Source: Hygrocybe punicea (Eukaryota; Basidiomycota; Agaricomycetes; Agaricales; Hygrophoraceae). From it: a stretch of DNA of 64,000 nt. The position numbers were made by a program, and so were the translations under genes. How positions within the stretch are numbered: position 1 is the stretch's first letter; each line of letters opens with the position of its first letter. This document shows, piece after piece, positions 1-11,171 of this stretch. The DNA lies in assembly GCA_963556145.1 (NCBI GenBank), contig OY744464.1, positions 4,092,001 to 4,156,000 of the forward strand, given 5' to 3'. The notes beneath the pieces are model-generated. The model was not told where the DNA came from and ran no database searches. It saw nothing but the letters and a program-made list of their open reading frames with translations.

Positions 1-176
1 GCTGTGGGGCTTGGGTCCAGCTATTGCTGCAGGACTTGCTTTACTCAGGTCCAGCACTCGCTGTAGGGTAGGTTGACCGGCGTCCGACCTGTCCTGTAGC
101 ATTGCATTGATTGCAGACCCACTGATGTAGCAGGATTGGGTATATGAGGGTCCAGCTATTGCTCCAATATTGGGTT
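1..176. repeat. Minisatellite, left arm (continues off window)
   Basis: Tandem units of about 34 bp built on the phrase gctgcagcaatagctggacc, here in reverse orientation. The same family runs in the opposite direction at 27,660-29,200. The array is the target of the copia insertion at 182; it resumes at 11,421. No coding function is apparent. Confidence 0.85.
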
Positions 177-181
177 GACAT

Positions 182-425
182 TTTCAAGGCTGTAGCTCTA
201 GTCTCAGCCGTTGTGAGTGAGAACGACTGTGATTATCCATACCTGTAGCTCTAGTCTAAGGTAATATATAAGTACTATTAGTGTAGGTTAAATAAATATA
301 CGTACCTCAGCTGTTGTGAGTGAGAACAACTGAGGTACGTGTCCACTCTGTGTGTGGAAGTGTGTCTCGGGATTCCCCATTTGGGTGGTACCTATGCTCG
401 CTACCACTTCTCCTTATTCTTGACA
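182..425 (-). repeat. 3' LTR of copia element
   Basis: 244 bp, nearly identical to 11,172-11,415, with only a few substitutions visible, so the insertion is fairly recent. A purine-rich stretch precedes it on the minus strand (plus 426-437, cactcccactcg), the expected polypurine tract position. Confidence 0.93.
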
Positions 426-1384
426 CTCCCACTCGAGCCAGGTCGTAGTCCCATTGCCCAGGTAAACTTCCAGTGCTTGTCGTGAGGGAGGGCCTTGGTA
501 AATATGTCTGCAACCATGTCTTCAGTAGGGCACCAGCGAATCGTACATTCACCTTTTGCCACCAAGTCATCCCGAATGTAGTGGTACTTTTGTTGTATAT
601 GTTTTGTGCATGCTCGGAACTGTGGATCATGAGATAAAACAATTGCTGCTTGGTTGTCGCAATTGAGCTCCGTGGCCTTTCTTTGTTGATGTCCAATTTC
701 ATCAAAGAACATGCGCAACCATGTGACATGTTGTCCTGCATTGCTCAATCCTACATATTCAGATTCAGTAGAGGACAATGACACCATGGTTTGAAGCTTG
801 CTGGACCACCCAATTGCGGCATGGTTGCTGATGAAGACATAGCCGGAAGTGGAGCGTGAGGTATCTTGGTCTCCACCCCAGTTTGCATCAGTGTATCCAT
901 GGAAATCCATGTCTATATTTACATCAGATCCATCGAAAGTCAATTCCAAGTTTTGGGTTCCCTTCAAATAACATAGGGCGCGCTTAGCTAGACTCCAGTG
1001 GCATGCCTTCAGATTGGCACTGTATCTCCCTATGACACCAACTGTGTATGCGAGATCTGGCCTGGTTGCAAGCGTTACCCACATCAGTGATCCAACAACA
1101 CATTGATAGGACACTTCCCTATCTCCAACCTTCATAGTCTTGATGGTGGTGTTATCAACTGGGTCTTCTGTGGATGGTTGTGCCTTTGTGTCCATGGGTG
1201 TAAATACTGGCTTGCAGTCCATCATTCTGAAGCGTTCCAAGACAGTGTCTATGTACTGGTGTTGCGACAGTGTGATTGTGCGTTTCTTGCGGTCTCGTTT
1301 GATCTGAATACCCAGAATAAACGTCGCTGCTCTGAGGTCTCGCATTTTGAATGCACTTGAGAGTAATTTCTTTATTTTGTTCAT
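426..1384 (-). pseudogene. Copia reverse transcriptase C-terminus and RNase H
   Basis: This is the 3' end of the copia pol frame. It contains the connection region typical of copia (YIDTVLERF, VGSLMWVTLATRPDLAY) and the RNase H core with YTDANWGGD, SLSSTESEY and the closing motif DMVADIFTKALP. The frame is open through about 320 residues. It is separated from the reverse transcriptase core by one in-frame TGA near 1,391, which would read CGA before a C-to-T change. No independent start codon function is expected, because this is part of a polyprotein. Confidence 0.92.
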
Positions 1385-1390
1385 GAAAGC

Positions 1391-1806
1391 TCATGACGTT
1401 GCTGCAAGGAGCAAGTCATCAACATATACTACTAAAAAGCACAAGTTCTCCTTATCTTTATAGACGTAGAGGCACATCTCTGCATCTAGCCATGTGAACT
1501 TCATTTCCCCAAGCTTGCGGTTGAGAGTTTTGTTCCAAGTCCGGCTGGCTTGCTTGAGCCCATATAGGGAACGTTGTAGCCACCAGCAGTGGCCGGCTTT
1601 GATGCTTACACCTTCCGGTGGTAACATGTATAGTTCTTCGTCTAACTTGCCATTGAGGTAGGCCGTCGACACATCCATTTGGTCTAGTTCGAGATCGTAT
1701 TTGGCGGCCAGAGCTATGATTATGCATACAGATTCCAAGTTTGCTACGGGGGTGAAAACTTCCTGATAGTTGACCCCTTCTTTTTGTGCAAAGCCACGCG
1801 CAACGA
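1391..1806 (-). pseudogene. Copia reverse transcriptase core (3' of nested insertion)
   Basis: The segment begins at the insertion point with ARGFAQKEGVNYQEVFTPVA and contains DVSTAYLNG, the LYGLKQA motif and the catalytic VYVDD box, all diagnostic of the Ty1/copia RVT_2 family. The upstream part of the same domain lies at 7,787-8,507 on the far side of the nested element. It ends at a TGA codon that separates it from the RNase H part. Confidence 0.93.
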
Positions 1807-2419
1807 TGTAGAGGCTCCGGGCCCTCTGGACCCGAATCCTCTTCATATCCCACTTCGTCCTCGTCCATTCCCATTCACGTATCATCGATTCCGCCCGTTT
1901 CCGGTCTTTTCCGTCGATTCCGCTCCAGATTCCGCCTCCGGAATCGTTCATACTCAAGATGCGATGTCTCTAACGACCCGGAATCAGTACGTATATAGTT
2001 ACATATGATATATCTTCATTTCCCGTTACTTAGTACATAGCACCATTCCCCCTATACTCCGCTCCACCTCTCTACCATCAGTTACAGCCTTCGCTTGTAG
2101 TACATAGTTACTACAGCACAGGATCTCTCCCAGTAGTATAAAAGATGTACCCTTATACTACAACATATATATTATCATATCCCACCATATCATATTACAT
2201 CCTATCGTATTGCATCCCTTCAGTTCTACTTCTTAGTCCTCGCTTCGTATCATCTCATTAGTCTTCGTACTCCACTCCCTTCACTTCCCCTCTGATCCAG
2301 AACCCTGGATTCGGGTTGGATTGACTAGACTATAGACAATAAACTCCTCTGATCACTTCTTAGCTGATCACCCTTTTCATAGATTCCCATTCGGGTCTAC
2401 AACCACACTCGCCGTCACA
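1807..2419 (+). repeat. 5' LTR of family 1, with TATA box
   Basis: 613 bp, mirrored by 7,170-7,782. A TATA box (tataaaag, 2,137-2,144) lies about 280 bp before the LTR end, a normal U3/R position. The solo copy at 33,943-34,524 with its own 4-bp duplication confirms the LTR boundaries. Confidence 0.93.
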
Positions 2420-2421
2420 AC

Positions 2422-2438
2422 TGGAGCCCACCGCGAGG
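2422..2438 (+). promoter_or_regulatory. Primer-binding site of family 1
   Basis: TGGAGCCCACCGCGAGG begins two bases after the 5' LTR, the standard position for a tRNA primer-binding site, and starts with TGG as the complement of a tRNA CCA end. The identical 17-mer follows the 5' LTRs at 34,684-34,700 and, on the minus strand, at 46,843-46,859. I cannot name the tRNA. Confidence 0.75.
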
Positions 2439-2613
2439 AATTTATTTCTTTTGTCTTTTCATACCCTCCCCACGGTCGGCTTTGACTTTCATGACGTTTC
2501 CCTCTTCTACCCGACTCTAGTTATTTAGTTCCGCTTACGCCTTCGACCTCGACCTCGAACCTCCTCGACCCGACCCGCTTTCCGACCCGCATCCCGATTT
2601 AGACATTCCCGAT

Positions 2614-3483
2614 ATGACGTACGGATTGATGCCTCTCCGAGGTGATCGTTCAGCCCCGACGTTTCATGGTGACGAACACGACCTTCCCCGCTTCTTTGAC
2701 GAAATTGACATGCTCGGCTCCGACTGTGGACTCACGGACGCTATGAAGATTCGCTACACGCTCCGGTACCTCGATAATGATGATTACGAACTTTGGTCTA
2801 CCCTACCCGCCGCTTCAGCAAAAGACTTCATTGCTTTCCGACGTGCCGTCTTCGACTTTTATCCCGGTGCTACGAATTCCATCCGGTATACGATCTCGGA
2901 TCTCGATCAACTTACGCGACGACAATCGGCTTACGGTATAGAGAACAAAGCGGACTTAGGACAATATTTCCGGGATTTCATACGCATTTCCGGTGTCTTG
3001 TTTGACAACGGCCGTCTAACGGATAAGCAACGGAACACATTCTTCGCCAACGGATTCGACTCAGACCTTCGTCTACGTATTGAAGAACGCCTCCATTACC
3101 TTCTTCCTGACCATTACCACGACGATCCGTACCCGCTCGACGTTTTCCACGATGCCGCCTTATTCCTACTTTCCGGTTATCGCTCCGTTCCGAAATCCCC
3201 TTCCCTTGCCGTTACCATCTCTAGTCCCGATTCCGGTCCCAGTCCCCCACCCGTCATAGCTTTGTCATCTCCGGTCCCAATTCTGACCTCGATCCCGCCC
3301 ACCGTTGTTCGTTCCGTCGCCCACGTTCATTCCAGTCCTTCGTATACTCCATCCCCGTCATCGTGTTCCCCGTCCCCGTCCATTCCGGTGCCCGTCGAGA
3401 CCGTTATTTGTTTACAGGTTTTGATGTCCAGTCCCGTGCCGTCCCTGTCCGATCCCATTCCCGATTTATCGATGCCGGTGTAG
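2614..3483 (+). CDS. Gag-like protein of family 1 LTR element
   Basis: A 289-residue frame. Residues about 5-200 match the pattern of the gag-type protein common in Agaricomycete retroelements: a start like MPLRGDRSAPTF, a PRFFDEID stretch, then DLGQYFRDF, ending in a region rich in LPDH and DDPYPLDVFHDAA motifs. The last 90 residues are Ser/Pro-rich low complexity. There is no zinc knuckle in this frame. The first ATG of the open frame follows the primer-binding site by about 175 bp. It would form the particle shell for reverse transcription. Family recognition is from remembered patterns and was not searched. Confidence 0.7.
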   Translation: MTYGLMPLRGDRSAPTFHGDEHDLPRFFDEIDMLGSDCGLTDAMKIRYTLRYLDNDDYELWSTLPAASAKDFIAFRRAVFDFYPGATNSIRYTISDLDQLTRRQSAYGIENKADLGQYFRDFIRISGVLFDNGRLTDKQRNTFFANGFDSDLRLRIEERLHYLLPDHYHDDPYPLDVFHDAALFLLSGYRSVPKSPSLAVTISSPDSGPSPPPVIALSSPVPILTSIPPTVVRSVAHVHSSPSYTPSPSSCSPSPSIPVPVETVICLQVLMSSPVPSLSDPIPDLSMPV

Positions 3484-5375
3484 AGGGTCGACGTCCCTCT
3501 GAGTCCGTATCATCGATATATCACGAATCCGGACCAACCCGATGCCGCCATTCAACTTACATTCGAACCCGACGTAACCCGACGTAACCCGACGTGATGT
3601 GACGTGATGTGACCCGACGTGACCGATGTAACCCAACACATGCCGCTTTGTGACGGCCGCTTTTGGGCTAAATCCGGCAGCCTCAAACGCCTCGGAGTTC
3701 CAATTCCAGGAGATGGATCTCTTCGGACTCAATCCCCGACTTCGGATTTACTTTATTTATGCATCCCCTCGTCCTTTCGGAGATATGTAGGACTTTCTAG
3801 ATCTTTTCCTTGCATATTCGTTTTCCCCTCCATTTCCTGTCTTCGTTGCTTTGCAACCCCCCTTTCCACATCCCCATTCCAACCTTTCTTTGTAGCTTAC
3901 CATCGGCCGAAGTAGACATGTCCGAAAGTAGATTACTGTTTCCTGTACTATAAAAACGGTCCCCGACGACCGTACAAAATAAGATACCCTTAGTCCCCGT
4001 TTCCCTCATAGTCAGAATCGTTTAGATCCCTTCAAATGCTCGTCCACGTAGTTCCTTAGCCTTTTTATAGTTTACTTCGTTGTCTTCCTCATTGTTCCCG
4101 TATATTCATTCATTGTTTCCGACCCGACCCGACCCGACCCGTCGTACCCGACATCGTCGGCATCATCGGGTTCATTCGTTTTCAGTCCGTTCACCATCGG
4201 GTTCATCGTTATTAGTCCGTTTTCACTCCGTTCATCGTCGGGTTCATCATCATTTATCCATTTTCACTCCGTTCATCGCCGGATTCGTCGTTATTAGTCC
4301 CGTTTATGCGGCGGCTTTACTTTTATTTCACTTTCACTTCCTTTTACTACTATTCCCGACACTGAATTATCCAGTCACTTCTACGCTGACACCCACAGGT
4401 TAGGATCTTTATATATTTCTTTATATAGTTCCGAAGCCACCAAGAACCCGCATCTACACCGGTCACCGATTTATCCAATTCGTTTCCTATTTCGTCCCCG
4501 TCGTCTTCGGATTCATCCCCTCCGGTTTCCGTCCACGAACTCGTACCGGACCCGCTCCCATTGTCATCGGATTCTCCAGAAATAGACATTCCGCCCCCAA
4601 TATTGTCGCCATATTGTCCTCCGTCACCGTCTATTGAGATTCCGTCGACTTTGGTTGAGTATTCCGTACCCGTTCCCATTCCGGACCCCATACCTCCCCT
4701 TTTATCTGATTTCGATTCCGGTCCCGGTTCCGTTATGTCGACCCCTTCGTTCCCGGTTCCCCTCGTCGTTCCCGCTCCCGTATCGTCTCCGGTTCCCTCC
4801 TCGCCCACTTGGGGCACTTTGTCGTTTCCGCCCGCTTGGGGCATCCCGTCGTCTTTAGACCCGTCACGCGGCACACCCATTATATGGGATCGTGTTGGTG
4901 TCGGCACTCCGGTTCTCGATTGTATTTTATTCCTCGTTTCCGTCTTCATTCTACTTTGTGATCGCATTCTGGACCTCCGCCCCCTCGACACCTCGCTCGA
5001 ATATTTGCAAGAAGTTCTCCACCTCCTCTCGTCGTTCCGGCTCCGACCTTCTTTCAGAAACTCTTGTGGGGATGTAGACCCGTTTCCGTCTCCTATTTTT
5101 GCGTTTTCGTCTTCCGTTCCGCTTTCCGTTCATGCTCCCGGCCTCCACTTATTTATATTTTCGTTTCCGTTTATAGTTTTCCTTGTTTCCCGTTTGTTTC
5201 GATCCCATTCCGTGTCCGTTGTATTCCGGTCCCGCCCTCCACCTCGACCTCCAGATTCTGGCTTATGTAGTTACCCGTTTCTCCCTTTCCGTTATAGATT
5301 TTATTATGTACTCATTTTATTTTTATGTACATTGTCCCGCGGTTTGTTTCCCCTCCTTTTCCGTCCATTTCCCTT
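3484..5375. other. Interior of family 1 without supported gene
   Basis: Long frames exist on both strands here but their residue composition is biased and no domain is seen. Short tandem repeats occur: cccgacgtaa units at about 3,568-3,640, cccga units at about 4,120-4,145, and gttcatcgtcgg-type units at 4,150-4,300. This is where an autonomous relative would carry pol. Confidence 0.6.
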
Positions 5376-6841
5376 CTACTCCCTTCTCCTTTCGTCGAGT
5401 TTTGTGTCGATCATGTCGAGTTGGCCAAAGATATGGGCTTGGTTCGCGCGTAGTTGGTTCAGCTCCTTCGTCCAACGGGTTAGCTTCGAATGGACCTCCG
5501 CAACATACTCCGAGAGGCCGTCCGCGATTGTCGATATCTCCCTTTGCGTTTCCGTCGCCATCTTGCGTACTGCCCGGACGTGGTCGTTGATTCCGGCTCC
5601 GATCCGCGGGTGCTTGAACGGATTTCCTCGTCTCCCTTCGTCCCGCTCCGATTCCGTATCCGGTTCGACGTCGGTCAACGTCCGCTTACTCGTCGACGCC
5701 TCTCCGGTCCGCAACCTAGGCTTCCTCACGGGCTTTGGTATCTTCTTCGCGACGACCTTTCTCTTTGGACTACCCGCCTTCGCCTTCCCTTTCCTTTCCG
5801 CTTTTCCAGATCCGGTGGCCGGTCCCTTCGTCGACAATCCGCAACGTCGTTTAAGTCTTTTGCACCGATCGCACGCGTATCCCTCGATTCCGCGACAAAC
5901 CGCGTTGGCGGTCACGCACGCATCGCATTGCCGGATACGGAACGACTGCATGTACTACGGATTAGTTAGGCACCACGGATATACGAGTCCGCGAGATATC
6001 ACTTACCCCCGGAATCTTTCCCTTCGATTCCGCGTCCTCGTTCCCGCTCGCATTCGAGAAATCGTTGCCGCTGTTGTAGTCCCCGTGAACGGTCTCGTCG
6101 TCCCAGTTGACCCTCTTATCCCGGTTGAGCTTTTTGTGTTTGATCGCGTTGAGTGCTTGAAGCCGCTCGTATTTTCGTAGTTGTTGGTTGGACCAGGTGT
6201 CCTCCTCGTCCTCGCTTCCGTGATCGCTGGTTTGTGCAGTCTCCTCCTGGTCCCTTTCCGCGGCTGCATTATCCCTTTTTGCTGCCTCTGCCGCCTTTGC
6301 CCTTTCCGCCTCCTCGATCCGCTTCTCCGCCTCCGCCCTCCTATTCATCTCCTCTTCGTATTGGCGCGATTCCTCTGCCCGTTGCCGCTCGATCCTTTCC
6401 GCCTCCTCAACCCGTTGCCTCCTCGCTTCCTCCTCCTTTTCCTCCTGCAACCGTACAGCTTCCCGACGCCTCGCCTCTTTCCATTCCCGTTCGTAGTCTT
6501 CCCAGCTCCGCAACCATTCCTCGACCTCCACCACCATCTCTCCGCCCATCGAGAAATCCTTCGGTTCCGTCACGTCGATTCTGTTGTCCCGGATGTCCGC
6601 CAAGATTCCCCTGTAGTTCCGCTGCCGGGTATCGTTAGTCCGTGCCGTTTACAGGAACGGGATCTCTTACCATGGCCCGTCGTCGTCTCACCACCCATTG
6701 CCGTGCTTCGTTCTCGAATCCGTCGCGTACGATATCGATTCCGGCCGCGTCGACTTCTAGTAACTCGGCCACGGCGCTCTCGAAGTCTTGCCGCGTTTCC
6801 GCATCGAGATTGTTGAGGAAATTGTTGTATTCCGTCGACAT
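5376..6841 (-). CDS. Spliced antisense gene in LTR element: Zn2Cys6-type, coiled-coil protein
   Basis: Three exons on the strand opposite to the LTR element: 6,841-6,671, 6,621-6,007 and 5,945-5,376. Introns of 49 and 61 nt have GTAAGA/GTAAGT donors, CTAAC branch sites and AG acceptors, all in phase 0. Exon 1 starts MSTEYNNFLNNLDAETRQDF. Exon 2 is a long Glu/Arg-rich coiled coil. Exon 3 starts with six cysteines spaced CX2CX6CX7CX2CX6C with a following basic run, the fungal Zn2Cys6 binuclear cluster spacing, then Lys/Arg-rich and coiled-coil segments. This is seen directly; a DNA-binding role is inferred. Because it is spliced in antisense, it would lose its introns only from its own transcript, so it is not part of the element's genomic RNA frame. 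A broken second copy of exons 1 and 2 lies at 32,212-33,045. Confidence 0.72.
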
Positions 6842-7169
6842 CTGGTGTTGGTGTTGGTGTTTGTTGGGCTTGTTGAGGATGTTGTTGAGATTGTTGAAGT
6901 CGCGTTGAAAAGTTTTCTTGTTTGTATTTGTTGCCCCGTCACATGACCGTTGTTCCTTTATCCAGCCGTTTCGCTCCACCCTCTTTTAGTAGCTCCGGAC
7001 CACTGCTTCCCGACGCTTCGATACCCGCTGGCTTCGATCTCGTTCACGTTGTACCATTGTTTCCGCCCGTTTTCGACATCGCCTCCGCTCATTTATTCCC
7101 ACGACCCCGGTATCTTTGTTATTTCGTATGGATCGACCAGGGATGGTCTCTATCTGAGTCCTGACCGGA

Positions 7170-7782
7170 TGTAGAGGCTCCGGGCCCTCTGGACCCGAAT
7201 CCTCTTCATATCCCACTTCGTCCTCGTCCATTCCCATTCACGTATCATCGATTCCGCCCGTTTCCGGTCTTTTCCGTCGATTCCGCTCCGGATTCCGCCT
7301 CCGGAATCGTTCATACTCAAGATGCGATGTCTCTAATGACCCGGAATCAGTACGTATATAGTTACATATGATATATCTTCGTTTCCCGTTACTTAGTACA
7401 TAGCACCATTCCCCCTATACTCCGCTCCACCTCTCTACCATCAGTTACAGCCTTCGCTTGTAGTACATAGTTACTACAGCACAGGATCTCTCCCAGTAGT
7501 ATAAAAGATGTACCCTTATACTACAACATATATATTATCATATCCCACCATATCATATTACATCCTATCGTATTGCATCCCTTCAGTTCTACTTCTTAGT
7601 CCTCGCTTCGTATCATCTCATTAGTCTTCGTACTCCACTCCCTTCACTTCCCCTCTGATCCAGAACCCTGGATTCGGGTTGGATTGACTAGACTATAGAC
7701 AATAAACTCCTCTGATCACTTCTTAGCTGATCACCCTTTTCGTAGATTCCCATTCGGGTCTACAACCACACTCGCCGTCACA
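7170..7782 (+). repeat. 3' LTR of family 1
   Basis: 613 bp and almost identical to 1,807-2,419. It is followed by acga, matching the duplication before the 5' LTR, and then by the copia reverse transcriptase frame. Confidence 0.93.
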
Positions 7783-7786
7783 ACGA

Positions 7787-8507
7787 TTCGCACCTTGTAT
7801 CGTGTAATTTGGCTGTTTGCATCAAACTTGAACCGAAGTACTCCCTTTGAGGTGAAGGGGGTAACTCCTTCAGGGATTGGCACTTCTTCGTAAATGTCAT
7901 TTACTTTTAGGTTAGTGAGTTCCTCCTGCAGTGCGTCTTGCCATTTGGTGCCCTCTGGGCCGTTTAGGGCATCCAAGAGTGTTGGTGGTAAGTTGTCATT
8001 CGAAGTCCCAGTGTCCGCCAATCCTGCGAAGAGGATATCATCATCCAAGTCTGGTAAGTCTGAGCTTGGATGGGGTTCCTGTGGATCCTGTGGATTTGTG
8101 TCATTGGAATGCTCCTTTCCTTGGTCGGCGAGTTTTTGAGCTTCCCGCTGGAGTTTGCGATGGAGTTTCTGTTGCTCCTCTTCATGCATTTTCTTTTCAT
8201 ACTCCGCGTTCTTGTTGGCTGCAACCTGAGGCCGTGTACTTCTTCATGCCCCAGCAATCTTCACATTTGCAGTGCCAGTTGCCATGTTTTTGGCTCTCGA
8301 GCTCGTCGCGTTTCCCAGGTTTTGTTCCCTTATGCTTGGTCTCCCCTCGGGTGGTGTAGTCATCCGTGTGACACTCCTTTTGGGAGCAACATATTCTTTA
8401 CCCTCTTTGTAGTTTGGCAACCTCTCCGGCGTGGCTTTTGGCTCTATTTTGACTGTTGGTGTTGGCCGCGGTATGCGGGATGGAGTGCCCTGCCCTTTGT
8501 TTGCATT
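7787..8507 (-). pseudogene. Copia reverse transcriptase N-terminal part (5' of nested insertion)
   Basis: The linker between integrase and reverse transcriptase includes a Glu/Gln-rich run, then the RVT_2 entry region with LNGPEGTKWQDALQEEL and VLRFKFDANSQITRYKVRIV, where the nested element interrupts it. One in-frame TGA near 8,247 (AGA-stop-RSTRP) would be CGA before a C-to-T change. Confidence 0.88.
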
Positions 8508-9734
8508 TCAGGATATGCTTGCAGTGCCGGTAATGTTGGGAGTTGGTGGCGTGCTTGCGTTGTCTCCCACTGGCCCTACTACTTCTGGTTCTCCGCCTAG
8601 TGGTGGATCTTCATCGTCGACCTCGAAGATTTGGCGATTTACTTCCGCTGTGCCCTCCTCTTTGTGTGGTTGCCCTCCACCTTGCAGCAGCATCTCCCAC
8701 TGGTCACCGGGACCGTCCGAGTAGTCGGCATGGAGGTGGTCTGGCACCGTTCCTTTCTCATTAAACTTGACGTGTCTGCAAGTAAAAATCTTCCTAGTGC
8801 CGGCATTCATCAGTAAGTATCCCTTTTTGTTTGGTGGGTACCCGATTAAGATGCATTTGGTGGCGCGTTCATAGAACTTCCCCTTGCGATGGGCCTTGTC
8901 AATTAGCGCGTAGGCTGGACAGCCGAATGGGCAGAATAGGGTTGCATCCACCAGCCTGTTGGTGAGTTTGGTGTATGGGATCTCTCCTTGGATCCCGGAC
9001 GCTGGTGATCGGCTTATGAGGTAGGTGGACATGGACATGGCATGTGCCCAATATGTCTTTGGGAGTTCGGAGTCGACCAGCATGGCAATGGTCTTCGTAA
9101 CCAAGGTCTGGTTCATGCGCTCTGCCATTCCGTTTGATTCTGGCATTTTGGGAGTTGTGGTTTGATGGAATACGCCCTCGGACTTCAATTTCTCCTCGAA
9201 GGCATTGCTTGTGTACTCGCCGCCGCCATCGGTAATGAGGAACCGTGTCCAGGTTTCACCAAAGAGGATGGTGCCGATTTAAACCTTGAAGAACACCTTC
9301 GTTTCTGCCTTCCACTTCTCGTAGAGGTCCTCGACGTCCGATTTCTTCTTGGCGAATAATACCCATATGTGTCTGGACCATACATCAATGAATGTGACCC
9401 AGTACCTGTGACCATTGGGTGAGGCCGGCATCACTGGTCCCCCTACGTCAGAGTGAATGATGTTGAGTGGGCCTCGGGTGATAGTTTGGCTTCGTTTGAA
9501 GGGGAGCTTCTTCATTTTCCCCATAACGCATGGTTCACAGAAGTCGGGCTCTCCGGTGAGTCCGTTGACGTCTTTGATTTGTTTCTTGGCTACCATTCTC
9601 TTGAGCCGATGTATGCCGATGTGTCCCATTCGACGGTGGAGAACGTTTATGTCGACCGCTAGCAATGCTCCGGGTGCGTGCTCAATTGGACTTATTTGTA
9701 AGTGATAAAGTCCCTTCCAGTGTGCTGCCATCAT
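8508..9734 (-). pseudogene. Copia integrase region
   Basis: Two frames separated by a stop encode the integrase. The first has the pre-integrase zinc finger (HRRMGH ... CEPCVMGK) and the core start HSDVGGPV with an Asp, then TFIDVWSRH. The second continues through KMPESNGMAERMNQTL, carrying the conserved Glu region, to the C-terminal domain. The break near 9,280 is a TAA that would be CAA before a C-to-T change; another TGA at 8,508 would be CGA. Known role: DNA integration. It is inactive here. Confidence 0.9.
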
Positions 9735-9857
9735 GGTGGTGGTTTTGCCATTTGTGATGAGTCCACCTCAGTCATTGAACGACAAGGTGTGTCCTGACTT
9801 TCCTAGTTTGCTTACAGAGACCAGGGCGATCCAGAACGTTGGGATAAGGTGGGTGTT

Positions 9858-10442
9858 TCATAGGTGTATCTTATATTGCTTGCCGTTAACCTTACTCACT
9901 ACCCACACATCCCCAACTCCAGTGGCTCCTGCTGTTGTATTGTCGCCGAAACAGACTGGATGAGGGGGTTTGAGCTTCCTGAATGTCTTGGGATCGAACC
10001 ATGAAAGGTGTGGCACCATGTGGGTGGTTGCTCCGCAATCGATTATGATGCTGCCTTTCTTTTGGGTAGGTTCGGACGTGATGTACGCGTATACTTGATC
10101 CCAGCTCTTTTGTTTGACAACTACGGCATGCGCTCTAGGTACATGTACTTCGTCCTCGTCTTCTGAGTCATCATTTGTGCTGCTGTCCATGTCATCCTCC
10201 TTGGCCACGTGAGCTTTGTTCCGTCTCTTTCTCTGCTTGTCTTTCCCTTTCTTTCTCTTCTCTTTCTCCTTTAGGTTTCGGCAGTCTTTGGTGGTGTGTG
10301 CACAAGAGCCGTGCAATTTGCAAAAGAGTTTCTTCTTCTTGACTTTAGATACCTTGAGGGTGGATTCAACATTCGAAGATGACGCTTCTGGTTGGTTGGT
10401 GGTGTCCTGGACCTTTTGCGTGTCAGCGGCATGCGCGGCCAA
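9858..10442 (-). pseudogene. Copia zinc knuckle and aspartic protease region
   Basis: A basic segment with a CX2HX4HX4C-type knuckle (CKLHGSCAHTTKDC), then a Lys/Arg-rich and acidic linker, then the protease motif IIIDCGATTHM. Copia proteases usually have DSGA or DSGC here, so Ser is Cys in this copy. The frame ends at TAG after KQYKIHL, which would be CAG before a C-to-T change. A second stop (TGA, FND-stop-GG) follows before the integrase frame. Confidence 0.85.
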
Positions 10443-10978
10443 TTTGGCCTTGACGGTTGATAATTTGAGTTTCTGACCATCAGGAACGGAGCCGGTAATT
10501 GCGGTTTTGAGTGTTTTCCAGTCATCGTCGTTGGGGATAGACTTGAGGAGGAGAGGTCTTCAGGGAATGAATATCCGAGCATTGAGAGTCGATTGTTGCT
10601 ACCTAGGAACACCGCGATATGTTCTGACATGGCTTTGGAAGATGGAGGCCCTTCGTATTTGGTAGATACTAGGTTCGAGAGCACGTGAAACGCTGTAGTG
10701 ACGACGTTTGTTTCATTATAGCATCTGGTGATTGCCTCATATAGTTCCTTGGTGGAATCTTTGGGGCCGATGCTTAGCAGGATGTTGTCGCTTAGGTATC
10801 GTTGTATGATGCCTGTCGCTCGTTCGTCGCGGGCTTCCCATGTGTCGTTGTAGCTTATGCAGGCACTTGACGTTGTGGATACCGATTGTGTTGTGGTGGA
10901 CGCTGAGGTGTTCGTTGTGGTGGTGGTAGGCTTTGGGTCCGTTCCTGTTACCACTCCTAGCACTTGTTTCTCACTCAA
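10271..10978 (-). pseudogene. Copia gag with frameshift
   Basis: The start MSEKQVLGVV and the segment with DTWEARDERATGIIQRYLSD and LYEAITRCYNE fit the UBN2-type gag of fungal copia elements. At about 10,550 a one-base change shifts the reading frame; the true continuation (LKSIPNDDDWKTL) is in the frame that leads to the zinc knuckle. Confidence 0.8.
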
Positions 10979-11154
10979 GGTTCCCTTGATGCGTATGTTC
11001 TATATAGGAAAATTCGAGGGGCCTTCGAGTATCGGGCAATTTGATCGCGATTCATCTCCCGTCATTGTCATGCAATGGGATAGGGCAAGAGTGGTCCGTG
11101 CTGGTAGCGCGGTGTGGTCGTTTTCGATTCTGAGGTCCCTTGGTCTTTAGAAGT

Positions 11155-11171
11155 GACCAGGGCTCATAACC
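11155..11171 (-). promoter_or_regulatory. Copia primer-binding site
   Basis: Directly inside the 5' LTR the minus strand reads GGTTATGAGCCCTGG. It resembles primer sites derived from initiator Met tRNA (GGTATCAGAGCC type). Assignment to that tRNA is an inference. Confidence 0.55.

Larger units (their letters stand above)
1807..7782 (+). mobile_element. Non-autonomous LTR element (family 1) nested in copia
   Basis: Two 613-bp LTRs (1,807-2,419 and 7,170-7,782) begin TGTAGAGGC and end GCCGTCACA. The 4-bp duplication acga flanks the element at 1,803-1,806 and 7,783-7,786. A primer-binding site follows the 5' LTR. The interior encodes a gag-like protein on the plus strand and a spliced Zn2Cys6-type gene on the minus strand; I see no protease, reverse transcriptase, RNase H or integrase, so it must move with help in trans. 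The LTR pair is almost identical, so this insertion is young. A solo LTR at 33,943-34,524 and a truncated copy at 32,087-36,790 belong to the same family. Confidence 0.92.

Noticed and set aside
4561..6180. 539-residue plus-strand open frame
   Set aside because: It is largely the antisense of the spliced minus-strand gene and has no domain; the minus strand has introns with good signals and a cysteine cluster.
7931..8600. Plus-strand frames opposite the copia integrase/reverse transcriptase linker
   Set aside because: They are shadows of the minus-strand copia polyprotein.
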